Source: Lysobacterales bacterium
Lineage (GTDB): Bacteria > Pseudomonadota > Gammaproteobacteria > Xanthomonadales > Ahniellaceae
Direction: 5' to 3'
DNA length: 64,000 bases
NCBI GenBank assembly: GCA_016703225.1
Contig: JADJCM010000002.1
Location: 868,001-932,000 of the forward strand
In this document: positions 1 through 8,553 of the stretch, piece after piece
Position numbering within the stretch: position 1 is the stretch's first letter
Layout: every line of letters begins with the position of its first letter
Made by a program: the position numbers and the translations under genes
The notes under the pieces: model-generated
What the model was told of the DNA's origin: nothing
Databases searched by the model: none
Seen by the model: only the letters and a program-made list of their open reading frames with translations

Positions 1-784
1 GCTCGCCTCGCCGGCCGCGTTCGCCGGGCGCAGTATGTGCTGCCAGGTGGCGCCGGAATCGGGCGAGCGCCACAGGCCGCTGTTGGTCGCCGCATAGACG
101 CGACGCGGATCGATGCGGCTGACGACCAGGTCGGAGACGTAGCGGAAATCGTCGCTGGCGGTGGCGAGCAGTTGCAGAAAGCTGCGGCCACCGTCGCGCG
201 AGCGCAGGATGCCGGCGCCGCTCATGGCGGCGTAGGGGATGGCGTTGTTGCGGTACAGCTCGCCGGTGCCGGCGTAGATCACGTCCGGATTGCCAGGCTC
301 GAAGGCGAGTGCGCCGATGTTGAGGTTGACCGCGTCGTCGCTGATCGCCTGCCAATGCAGCCCACGGTCCGTGCTCTCCCAGATACCGCCGGAGACACCG
401 CCGGCGAGCAGCCGCTCCGGGTTGCGCGGATCGAACAGCAGCGTGCGCATGCGCCCGGCCACGCCCTGCGGGCCGATCCACTCCCATCCGCCCGATGTCT
501 TGCCGATTCCGCTCGCGTTGCGATGCTTGGGCAGATCGCGCAGCTCGTTCGCGGTAGCCGACCGGCAGCGTGCGCGCTCCGCTCGGCAGGCGCCGGGCCA
601 ACGCATGCGCGGCCGCTTCGGTCGCAAACGTGGCGCGCGCGTGCGTCGGTACCGGGACCGCGCGTGGGGGCTCGCGCGGCGGCGCGACCTGCACGGCAGC
701 GATGGCGCCGAACAGCAGCGCGCCACACCACGCGGTCGCCCGTCGATGGGCACGGTGTAGCGCAGGCTTTGCTTGCATCGACAT
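1..784 (-). pseudogene. BNR/sialidase-fold repeat protein, N-terminal part, probable frameshift
   Basis: The gene runs off the left edge, so only its N-terminal part is present. It opens with ATG at 784 behind a strong GGAGGA ribosome site. The first frame gives a signal-like hydrophobic stretch (WCGALLFGAIAAV). Near 556 the coding potential moves to another frame, which reads NELRDLPKHR, then GGWEWIGPQGVAGRMRT, and then propeller-type repeats such as GGIWESTDRGLHWQ and GLWRSPDSGATWQ. These are typical of secreted VPS10/BNR (sialidase-like) beta-propellers. Removing the single base at 556 joins the two halves as LPVG-TANELRDLPK, so an indel is likely. It could be a true mutation or a sequencing error. 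No substrate can be inferred. It is transcribed divergently from the amidohydrolase gene. Confidence 0.6.
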
Positions 785-946
785 TCAGGGTTTCCTCCGG
801 GCGCCCATGATGCGCGAGTTGCGTGCATCCTGCCTGTGCCCAAAGGCGGGCGAATCGGCCGAGCCGTTGCCATCGCGGGACGTGTGGCAGGGCGGTCGCC
901 ATTCGGCTTCGCATAGCATGTCCGGGTTCATCCATTGGAGATCGCC

Positions 947-3900
947 ATGATTCCTCACCCGCTCGTGCTGGCGCTTGCCTGCGCCCTGTGCATGCCCTCG
1001 ATGGCCGCAGACAAGGACAAGCCGGAGCCGCCGAAGTGGGACGTCAACGCCGCCCACGGTGCGGTCAAGTCGGTGAAGTTCACGACCGACGAGGGCACCT
1101 GGATGGATCTGGACGTAAGTCCCGACGGCCGCACCATCGTGTTCGCGCTGCTCGGCGATCTGTACACCCTGCCGATTGCGGGTGGCGACGCCAAGCGTGT
1201 GACCTCGGGCCCGCAGTGGGATGTGCAGCCGCGCTTCTCGCCGGATGGCAGCGAGATCGCATTCACCTCGGATCGCGGCGGCGGCAACAACCTGTGGCGA
1301 GTGCGGGTCGACGGCAGCCACTACGCGCAGGTGACCAAGGAAGACTTCCGCCTGCTCAACAACCCGGTATGGACGCCCGATGGCCAGTACCTGATCGGGC
1401 GCAAGCACTTCACCTCCGAGCGCTCGCTCGGCGCCGGTGAACTGTGGCTGTTCCACAAGAGTGGTGGCGCCGGATTGCAGCTGACCAAGAAGAAGAACGA
1501 CCAGCAAGACCTTGGCGAGCCTGCGCTCAGCCCGGACGGCCGCTATGTGTATTTCTCCGAAGACGTGAGTGGCGGCAGTACCTTCGAGTACAACAAGAAC
1601 CCGCATGGCGTGATCTATGCGATCAAGCGCCTCGACCGCGAGACCGGCGAAATCGAGACCATCGTCGCGACCGCCGGTGGTGCGGTGCGTCCGCAGCCCT
1701 CACCCGACGGCAAGTCGCTCGCGTTCGTGAAGCGCGTCGCCGACAAGACCGTGCTGCACAAGATCGAACTCGCCAGCGGCGAAGTGAAGCCGCTGTGGAA
1801 CGGGCTCTCGCACGACCAGCAGGAAGGCTAGGCCGTATTCAGTCCGTACGCGAACTTCGGCTGGACGCCCGACTCGGGCGCCATCGTGATCTGGGCGCAG
1901 GGCAAGCTGTGGCGCGTCGACGCCGCGAGTGGCGCGCCGTCTGCGATTCCGTTCACGGCCGAGGTCGAACAGACGGTGGCCGCTCCGCTGCGCTTCGAGC
2001 AGCAAATCGAATCAGGCGGCTTCACCGCGAAGATGATCCGCGATGTCGCGACCAGCCCCGATGGCAAGACCCTGGTCTTCCACGCCGTCGGACAGCTTTG
2101 GACCAAGGCGTTGCCGAACGGCAAAGCGCAGCGCTTGAGCACGCGCGCCGACGCGTTCGAATACCAGCCGAGCTTCAGCGCCGATGGCCGCAAGCTGCTC
2201 TACATCACCTGGAACGATGCCGCCCAGGGCGCGATCATCGAGCGCGATCTCGCCAGCGGCAACGAACGCACCCTGAGCACGCAGCCGGGCTTCTACTACT
2301 CGCCGAGTTATTCGCGTGATGGCAGCAAGATCGTGTGGTCGAAGCAAAGCGGCTCGTCGCTGACCGGATCGTTGAACAGCGGCGAGCAGGGCATCTGGTG
2401 GATGCCGGTCGCCGGTGGTGCCGCCAAGCGCATCGCCAAGGATGGCTACGCGCCGCAGTTCATTGCCGAGGGCACGCGCGTCAGCTTCCAGACCGGCGGT
2501 GGGCTCAACAAGAAGCTGCAGAGCGTGGGCCTGCATGGCGAGGAACCGCGTGACGTGTTCACGCTGAAGTACACCGACTACGTCTCGGTCAGTCCGGACG
2601 GGCAATGGGTCGCGTTCACCGAATTGTTCAACGCCTACATCGCGCCGATGCCGAAAACCGGCGGCGTGATCGAACTCGGCAAGGACACCACGGCGATCCC
2701 GGTGGCAAAGATCTCGACCGATGTCGGTTCCTACCTGCACTGGTCGCAGAACAGTGGTGGCGTGCACTGGATGGTCGGTGACCAGTATTTCTCGCGTGAC
2801 CTGAAGGATGCGTTCGCGTTCGTGCCGGGCGCGCCGGCGAAACTGCCGGACCCGAAGGCGGCCAAGGGCGTTGCGGTCGGTCTCGAGGTCGAAGTGGATT
2901 CCACCGACGAGGTGGTCGCATTCACGAATGCACGCATCGTCACCATGAAGGGCGAGCAGGTGATCGAGAACGGCACCGTGCTGATCGCCGGTGACATGAT
3001 CGCCAATGTCGGCACCGACGTGCCGGTGCCGAGCCACGCACGGGTGATTGATGCGCGCGGCAAGACCATCGTGCCCGGCTACATCGATGTGCATGCGAAC
3101 GCCAATCACTTCAACGGCGGCGTGATCGCGCAGGAAAACTGGGCCTACTACGCGAACCTCGCGTTCGGCGTCACCACCATGCACGATCCTTCGGCAACCA
3201 CGGAAACGGTGTTCTCGCAGGCCGAGTTGCAGAAGGCCGGCAAGCTGGTCGGCCCGCGCGTGTTCTCGACCGGCACCATCCTGTACGGCGCCGACGGCGA
3301 CTTCAAGGCGGTGGTGAACTCGCTCGACGATGCGCGCGCCCATCTGCGACGGATGCAGGCGAATGGCGCGTTCAGCGTGAAGAGTTACAACCAGCCGCGA
3401 CGCGAACAGCATCAGATGATCAACCAGGCCGCGCGCGAGCTCGGCATGCTGGTGGTCGAGGAAGGCGGTTCGACGCTGAATCACAACCTGCCGATGATCC
3501 TCGACGGCGCCACCAGCATCGAACACAACCTGCCGGTCGCGCCGCTGTACCAGGACGTGATCAAGCTGTGGTCGCAGACCGACGTGCGCAACACGCCGAC
3601 CCTGGTCGTCAGTTACGGCGGCCTCAATGGCGAATACTGGTGGTATGCGCGCGACAACGTCTGGGAGGACAAGAAACTCAATCGCTTCTTCCCGAAGGAA
3701 ACGCTGGCTGCGCGTGCCATCCGTCGCGAGACGGCACCGGATTGGGACTACCACCATATCGAAGTCGCGAAGTCACTGAAGACGCTGCGCGACGCCGGCG
3801 TGCGCATCCAGATCGGTGGTCACGGCCAGTTGCAGGGGCTGTCGCCGAATTGGGAAATCTGGAGCCTGACCCAGGGTGGCATGAGCAACTTCGAAGCGCT

Positions 3901-4219
3901 GCGCGCGGCGACCATCGATGGCGCCGACCTGATCGGCCTGTCGAAGCAACTCGGCTCGATCGAAGCCGGCAAGCGCGCTGATCTGGTGGTGCTGAACAGC
4001 AATCCGCTCGAGAACATCCGCGCCACCATCGACACCCGCTACGTGATGGTCAACGGTCGCCTGTTCGACGTCGACGCCGACATGGCCGAGATCGGCCACC
4101 GCCAGGCCCGCGCCCCCGAGTTCTACTGGCAACGCCACCGCAACGGCCGCAGCTTCGGCATCGAATACGGCCCCAGCGCCCCCTGCCACTGCCCGAAGTC
4201 GGCGGTGCGCAGGCACTGA
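947..4219 (+). pseudogene. TolB-propeller/amidohydrolase fusion protein with in-frame amber stop
   Basis: This is one long frame of about 1090 codons. It starts at ATG 947 (GGAG seven bases upstream) with a signal peptide (LVLALACALCMPSMAA). The N-terminal half carries PD40/TolB-like repeats (SPDGRTIVFA, FSPDGSEIAFTSDRGG). The C-terminal part from about codon 660 is an amidohydrolase domain (VPGYIDVHA, SIEHNLPV, IGGHGQLQG, AGKRADLVVLNSNPLENI). A TAG at 1829-1831 interrupts it; the same frame continues for 796 codons with unbroken family similarity, and TGG (Trp) is the likely ancestral codon. The metal-binding HxH motif reads H-A-N, so one ligand appears to be lost. The two defects together favour a decaying gene, but the stop alone could be a read error. 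The family is a periplasmic or secreted metal-dependent hydrolase of unknown substrate. Confidence 0.75.
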
Positions 4220-4252
4220 GGCTGCGCTAGTTGACGCTTGGACTCGAACGCA

Positions 4253-4281
4253 TTGAATGTCTCGCATAAGAGATACATAAT
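4253..4281 (+). promoter_or_regulatory. Predicted sigma-70 promoter of the relB-yafQ locus
   Basis: TTGAAT (4253-4258) and CATAAT (4276-4281) are separated by 17 bases and lie just upstream of the antitoxin gene. An imperfect inverted repeat (TGTCTC ... GAGATACA) overlaps the -10 region and could be the antitoxin's own operator, as is usual for autoregulated RelB/DinJ loci. The promoter and operator are inferred from sequence only. Confidence 0.5.
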
Positions 4282-4304
4282 TCGCCCCAACGGAGGGTTG
4301 AGCC

Positions 4305-4580
4305 ATGGCGCGTTCGTCGATGTTGCACGTCCGGGTGGATGACGAAATCAAGGTGCAGGCCGGAGCGGCGTTGGCGGCGATGGGGCTGACCGTGTCGGAT
4401 GCCGTGCGCATTCTGCTGACGCGGCTGGTCAACGATCAGGCATTTCCTTTGGAGCTCAAGGTGCCCAATGCCAAGACACGCGCGGCGATGGTCGAGGCCC
4501 GTGCGATGACGAAGTCCCGAAAGACCCGCTTTCGATCGGCTGGCGCGTTGATCGATGACCTCGAAAAAACCAACGCATAA
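4305..4580 (+). CDS. RelB/DinJ-family antitoxin
   Basis: A 91-aa protein whose N-terminal half matches the ribbon-helix-helix antitoxin RelB/DinJ: MLHVRVDDEIKVQA, then AAMGLTVSDAVRILLTRLV. Members bind the promoter of their own operon and neutralise an RNase toxin of the RelE/YafQ group. The start is supported by GGAGG nine bases upstream. The 3' end overlaps the downstream toxin gene by 26 bp, giving translational coupling. The C-terminal part (KSRKTRFRSAGALIDDLEK) would be the toxin-wrapping segment. The pairing with a YafQ-like toxin makes the DinJ assignment the most likely. Confidence 0.85.
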   Translation: MARSSMLHVRVDDEIKVQAGAALAAMGLTVSDAVRILLTRLVNDQAFPLELKVPNAKTRAAMVEARAMTKSRKTRFRSAGALIDDLEKTNA

Positions 4581-4875
4581 CAAGCGCGCTGCGCCGCCGA
4601 GGCCGTGCGATTTCACCAAGGCCTTCCGCAAGGATTGGGAGCGCCTGTCGCGATCGGGTCGCTACGACCTCCAGCGACTCAAGCAGGTGATGCTCCTGCT
4701 CGTCGCCAACGATGCTCCGCTTGGACCCGAATGGCTCGATCACCCCCTCAAGGGCGAATGGGCCGACCATCGCGAGTGCCACATCGGCGGCGATTTCCTG
4801 TTGATCCATCGAATGGAAGGCCAGACCCTCATCTTCGTCCGTGCGGGCACGCATGCCGATCTGTTCGAGGAATGA
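4555..4875 (+). CDS. yafQ: YafQ-family mRNA interferase toxin
   Basis: A 106-aa RelE/ParE-superfamily toxin. The YafQ hallmarks are clear in the second half: LDHPLKGEWADHRECHIGGD, FLLIHR and FVRAGTHADLFE. The HRECHIGGD stretch and the terminal T-H-A-D-L-F carry the histidines and acidic residues used for ribosome-dependent mRNA cleavage in YafQ. The N-terminus, with about 15 extra basic residues, is longer than usual, so translation may start further in. The gene overlaps the antitoxin by 26 bp, so the two form one autoregulated TA operon. I see no truncation or missing key residue. Confidence 0.85.
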   Translation: MTSKKPTHNKRAAPPRPCDFTKAFRKDWERLSRSGRYDLQRLKQVMLLLVANDAPLGPEWLDHPLKGEWADHRECHIGGDFLLIHRMEGQTLIFVRAGTHADLFEE

Positions 4876-4899
4876 ACTGACCTCGGGACAAGGAACCTC

Positions 4900-6063
4900 A
4901 TGCGCTTCGAGCATCGGAAAATCGGTACGGGTGGACAAGGTGCGCAGCCCGACTGCGTTCGGGCGCGTGCCGCCGCGGTGGTGCTGATGACTCTTGCGCT
5001 CGGATTGACTCGCAGCTCTGGCGCACAAGCGAGCGGTGCTCAGAACTGCTCTGATCTCGCCGGTCACTACCGCGTCGACGGCTTCGGACCCGTGCTCGGT
5101 GACGCGCTCGATGCGCTCGACCTGCGCATGGCCGGGTTCACCGGCAGCGAAGTGAAGATCACCGGGCGTGTCGAGACTTCGCTGCAGTTCTGGATCAAGA
5201 GCGGCGGCAGCAGCCCGATGTCGAACCAGCCCAGTCGCACGCTGACGCATGGCGTGGACTACGACTGCGTTGCTGGCGCGGTGGTGCTGAAGCGCAAGGT
5301 GAGCGCGAGCCGCAACAGCGATGAAGGTTGGCTCGAGGGCAGTGCCACGGTGCGGCTCGTGCGCTCGGGCAGCGGCCTCGGCCTCGCCAGCGAGTTCAGC
5401 GGCCGTCAGCGCACAACGATCTACAGCTACGACTCGGCACGCATCAGCCTGCCCAAGTTCGGCACTTCGCGCACGTTCGCCAATGCAATCCGTTGGCCGA
5501 ATATCAGCGAGCCGCGGCCGTTCGCGGACACCTATGTCGCTCCGCCCGAGTCCGAGCCGGTGCAGGCGATGCGGCGAACGCTGACGGCATCGTTGCTCGG
5601 CAGCATCAACCTCGGTGGCTTGCAGGGCGGCAGCAGCGGCGTGCTCGCCAGCCTCCATGCGCCGCGATCCGAGGATGTGATCGCGTTCGAAGACCGATTG
5701 CACGCCGCGGGCATCGCCTATGACGTAACGCGATCGCCGATCTGGTCGAACAACGGCTACAGCATGCAGTTTCGCTTCGGTGCTGGCGGCGGCGATGTGA
5801 AGGCAGGCTGGCATCCCAGCGTGTTTCGCGTGCAGCACGAGATCGAGCGCATGCAGCACCCGATGGTCAGCGTCAGCAAGGTTGAGGTCAACGGCGATGT
5901 GTACGTCGCCACGCTCGACGTGATCGGCCCGGAAACAACCGAGATGATCCTGAAGCGCCTGCGCCTGAACACCACGATGTTCGTGGGGATCGAGGTGCTC
6001 GACGATTTGCCCACGGAGCGACGCAACCTGCGCCAGGTGCGGTTGCGGTTGACGATGAAGTAG
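4900..6063 (+). CDS. Secreted protein of unknown function
   Basis: A 387-aa protein I do not recognise. A hydrophobic segment at about residues 25-42 (AAAVVLMTLALGLTR) followed by small residues looks like a signal peptide, with a long basic n-region that suggests an internal start. The mature part begins NCSDLAGHYRVDGFGP and contains two cysteines in the first 100 residues. It is rich in beta-prone, polar sequence, and the C-terminal 100 residues (VSVSKVEVNGDVYVATLDVI ... LRQVRLRLTMK) look like a compact beta-rich domain. It starts 24 bp after the yafQ stop on the same strand, but nothing links it functionally to the TA pair. The likely location is the periplasm or outside the cell. Confidence 0.7.
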   Translation: MRFEHRKIGTGGQGAQPDCVRARAAAVVLMTLALGLTRSSGAQASGAQNCSDLAGHYRVDGFGPVLGDALDALDLRMAGFTGSEVKITGRVETSLQFWIKSGGSSPMSNQPSRTLTHGVDYDCVAGAVVLKRKVSASRNSDEGWLEGSATVRLVRSGSGLGLASEFSGRQRTTIYSYDSARISLPKFGTSRTFANAIRWPNISEPRPFADTYVAPPESEPVQAMRRTLTASLLGSINLGGLQGGSSGVLASLHAPRSEDVIAFEDRLHAAGIAYDVTRSPIWSNNGYSMQFRFGAGGGDVKAGWHPSVFRVQHEIERMQHPMVSVSKVEVNGDVYVATLDVIGPETTEMILKRLRLNTTMFVGIEVLDDLPTERRNLRQVRLRLTMK

Positions 6064-6217
6064 GCGGTGGCAGCGCGTGCCGGGTAGCGCGCGCGATCCG
6101 CGCTATAGTCGGCCCGCTCCAACGCGTCTCTCGCGATTCTTCCGGTACCCGCTGCGTCGAACCGCTCCCGTCACGGCCCGTCTCGTCGAGTGGGCGCGTA
6201 TCGCCGAGGGAGCTCCC

Positions 6218-6871
6218 ATGTCGGGCTACAACACCCGCGTCTCCACCGTGCAACTCGGTGGACACGATTACCGCATTCGTTCACTCAGCGATCGCCAGCA
6301 ATTCGCCGATCCGCTCGGTCGCGCCGCCAAGGCCGGCATTTCCTCGGCGAACTGGAGCCTGTTCGGTCAGCTCTGGCCATCAGGGCGGTTGCTGGCCGAG
6401 GCCATGTCCGAGTTTGATGTCGCCGGCAAGCGCGTGCTCGAACTCGGCTGCGGCCTCGGGCTCGCCAGCCTGGTGCTCACCCGCCGCGGCGCCAACGTCA
6501 CCGCCAGCGACCACCACCCGCTCGCCGAGGTCTTCCTCTCGCACAACGCCGGCCTCAACGACCTCAGCATTCCGCACTTCCACGACCTGCAGTGGGCGGT
6601 CGCCGACGAAGGCCTGGGTTGCTTCGACCTGATCATCGCCAGCGACGTGCTGTACGAACGCGATCACGCCGTGTTGCTCACCGCCCTATGCGAGCGCCAC
6701 GCCCAACCCAAGGCCGAAGTCGTCATCACCGACCCCGGCCGCGGCAACAGCGGCGGCTTCACCCGTGCCATGGCCGCGCTCGGCTTCAGCATGGAAGAAA
6801 CCCGCACCCGCTTCGACGCCAAGGACCGCCCGCCGTTTCGCGGCTGCCTGCTGCACTACCGGCGCGGGTGA
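6218..6871 (+). CDS. Class I SAM-dependent methyltransferase, family-16 type
   Basis: A 217-aa methyltransferase. The SAM-binding motif I is ELGCGLGLASLVLTRRGANV (residues about 75-94), followed by the acidic loop ASDHHP. The post-motif SDVLYE contains the DxxY signature of the Methyltransf_16 group (protein lysine and nicotinamide methyltransferase-like enzymes), and SSANWSLFGQLWPSGRLLA is the typical N-terminal lead-in. The start at 6218 is chosen because GGGAG sits just upstream and homology begins at once; an upstream ATG at 6077 would add 47 residues of low-complexity sequence. The substrate is unknown. It ends convergently with the DUF3999 gene, about 100 bp away. Confidence 0.8.
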   Translation: MSGYNTRVSTVQLGGHDYRIRSLSDRQQFADPLGRAAKAGISSANWSLFGQLWPSGRLLAEAMSEFDVAGKRVLELGCGLGLASLVLTRRGANVTASDHHPLAEVFLSHNAGLNDLSIPHFHDLQWAVADEGLGCFDLIIASDVLYERDHAVLLTALCERHAQPKAEVVITDPGRGNSGGFTRAMAALGFSMEETRTRFDAKDRPPFRGCLLHYRRG

Positions 6872-6975
6872 TTGGCCGCGCCCGAACACCCAGATGTTGG
6901 GCGCGATCGAGGTTCTGGACGACACCCCCTCGGCACGGCGTGACCTGCGTTGGCTGCCACTGCGGCCGGCCCCGA

Positions 6976-8553
6976 TCAGTCCTCGGGATGCGCGTTCTGG
7001 CCGAGTTGCGAGTAGAGCCGCCAGGTCATCCAGCCGAGCACCAGCAGGCCGAGGGCGAGCACTGCCCACAACGCGAAGCGGCGCGTGCGCGCAGCGGCAT
7101 CGGCGTCGTCGGTCGGCGCGGACGCAGCGGCCGGCGCAATCGGAGCGGTTGGCCGTTGCGGCTTGCCGATCAGCACGCTTTGCAGTTGTGCGATTTCCCT
7201 GGTGCTGAACCCTGGCGCCACCTGCGCAAGGGCCGCCGCGCCGCCGTTCCAGTGTCGGACCACTTCTGGCGCTGCGCCGACCGCCAACCGGAAGCCCTTG
7301 CCGCGCGCTGTGAACACCAGCGTCTGCGGGCGCCAGCCGAGCACCAGCCGCGGCGGTGTCGATCCGGCGGATTGCGGCCGCACTACCCACTCGGCGCTGC
7401 CCATTGGTGCTACCTGGATGCGGCTGGAACGACGCTCGCCACCGTCGTGGTTCAGGCGATAAAAGGTGCTGCTGATCTGCGGTGCGAGCAGCCATTGCGG
7501 TTTCGGCCCGCGCTGCTCGCGATAGACGCCGATGATCACCGGCAGCACGGTGTTGGGTTCGGGCAGATCGAGGCCGATCGAACTGGCGGCGATCGACGGG
7601 CTGGTGACGTAGACGAAGTCGCTGTCGACGCGCCCCGGTTGAGCCTGCAGTGTGAGTTCCAATCCCGGGTCTGGCGTGGCCGTGGCGCCGCGCCATTCGC
7701 CGAGGATGGTGGTGAAGGCCAGTGGCGCGCCGTCCAGCCAGCGCAGCTTGAGGTAGCGACCGTTGCCGCGCGGTAGTTCGATGCGGTCGCTGACCAGGCG
7801 TACCGTCGGGTCGTTGCCGGGGATCCAGTCGAGCGTGCCGTGTGCCACGCCATCCCAGAGTTTCAGGTCGTCGCTGCGCTCGATCGCGAGGCGCGCGTGG
7901 TAGTCGCGTACCGAATCGCCGATCTGGAAGCGCAGCGCCTGCAGCACCTCGTTGGCGGCGCTCGGGCCGAGATCGACCACGAGTGCGGCCAGTGGTCGCG
8001 TGACCGCCGTCGCTGCTTCGCGCGGGTCGCGCTCGACCTGCGCGGTGTTCGTGCGGACATCGAGTTCGACCAGCGCCCCATCCGCGTCGGTGCGCAGTTG
8101 CAGGTCCAGGCCGCCGGTGTTGCCCGGGGTCTGGACGTCGGCGTAGATCGGGAACAGCGTGCCGGCCTGTTCGCGCACTTCGGTGCGCGCGCGTTGCTCC
8201 GGGAAGTGCAGGGCGTGGGGCAGCAACTGGCCGGCACCGTTGTAAATCCGCAGGTCGGCCAGGCCCGCGGTGCGCGACGCCTGGTACACCGCGAGCGGCA
8301 ATTGCAACTGCAGCACGCCGTCATCGCCGCTGGCCGCGAGCGGGAACACGGCTGCGAATTCATCGAGCTTGGGGTCGTGCGGCGCGGCGGTGGCGCTGGC
8401 TCGCGATGGCGCGGTGGTCAGGGTGATGGCGACCAGGGCGGCAACGGCCATCGCCGGTACCCAGCCCGTGCACCGTCCCGATTCAGGGCGACCGTGCGCA
8501 TCGCATCTGCGTATCGTGCGCGTCCCCGATTGCGTCAGCCGCAAGCGCTTCAT
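6976..8553 (-). CDS. DUF3999 family membrane-anchored protein
   Basis: A 525-aa protein. It has an N-terminal membrane or signal segment (VPAMAVAALVAITLTTAP), a large exported region (from about residue 50) with beta-rich sequence (GVLQLQLPLAVYQASRTAGL), and a C-terminal transmembrane helix (FALWAVLALGLLVLGWMTW) near residue 500. This matches DUF3999, whose genes usually follow a DUF2339 gene as here; the two overlap by four bases (ATGA), so they are co-translated. The pair is thought to form an envelope complex, but no biochemical role is established that I know of. The mature domain would face the periplasm. I see no frameshift inside this gene. Confidence 0.8.
   Translation of the reverse strand: MKRLRLTQSGTRTIRRCDAHGRPESGRCTGWVPAMAVAALVAITLTTAPSRASATAAPHDPKLDEFAAVFPLAASGDDGVLQLQLPLAVYQASRTAGLADLRIYNGAGQLLPHALHFPEQRARTEVREQAGTLFPIYADVQTPGNTGGLDLQLRTDADGALVELDVRTNTAQVERDPREAATAVTRPLAALVVDLGPSAANEVLQALRFQIGDSVRDYHARLAIERSDDLKLWDGVAHGTLDWIPGNDPTVRLVSDRIELPRGNGRYLKLRWLDGAPLAFTTILGEWRGATATPDPGLELTLQAQPGRVDSDFVYVTSPSIAASSIGLDLPEPNTVLPVIIGVYREQRGPKPQWLLAPQISSTFYRLNHDGGERRSSRIQVAPMGSAEWVVRPQSAGSTPPRLVLGWRPQTLVFTARGKGFRLAVGAAPEVVRHWNGGAAALAQVAPGFSTREIAQLQSVLIGKPQRPTAPIAPAAASAPTDDADAAARTRRFALWAVLALGLLVLGWMTWRLYSQLGQNAHPED

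Noticed and set aside
2012..3757. A 581-codon minus-strand frame
   Set aside because: Antisense to the amidohydrolase; composition is that of a shadow frame.
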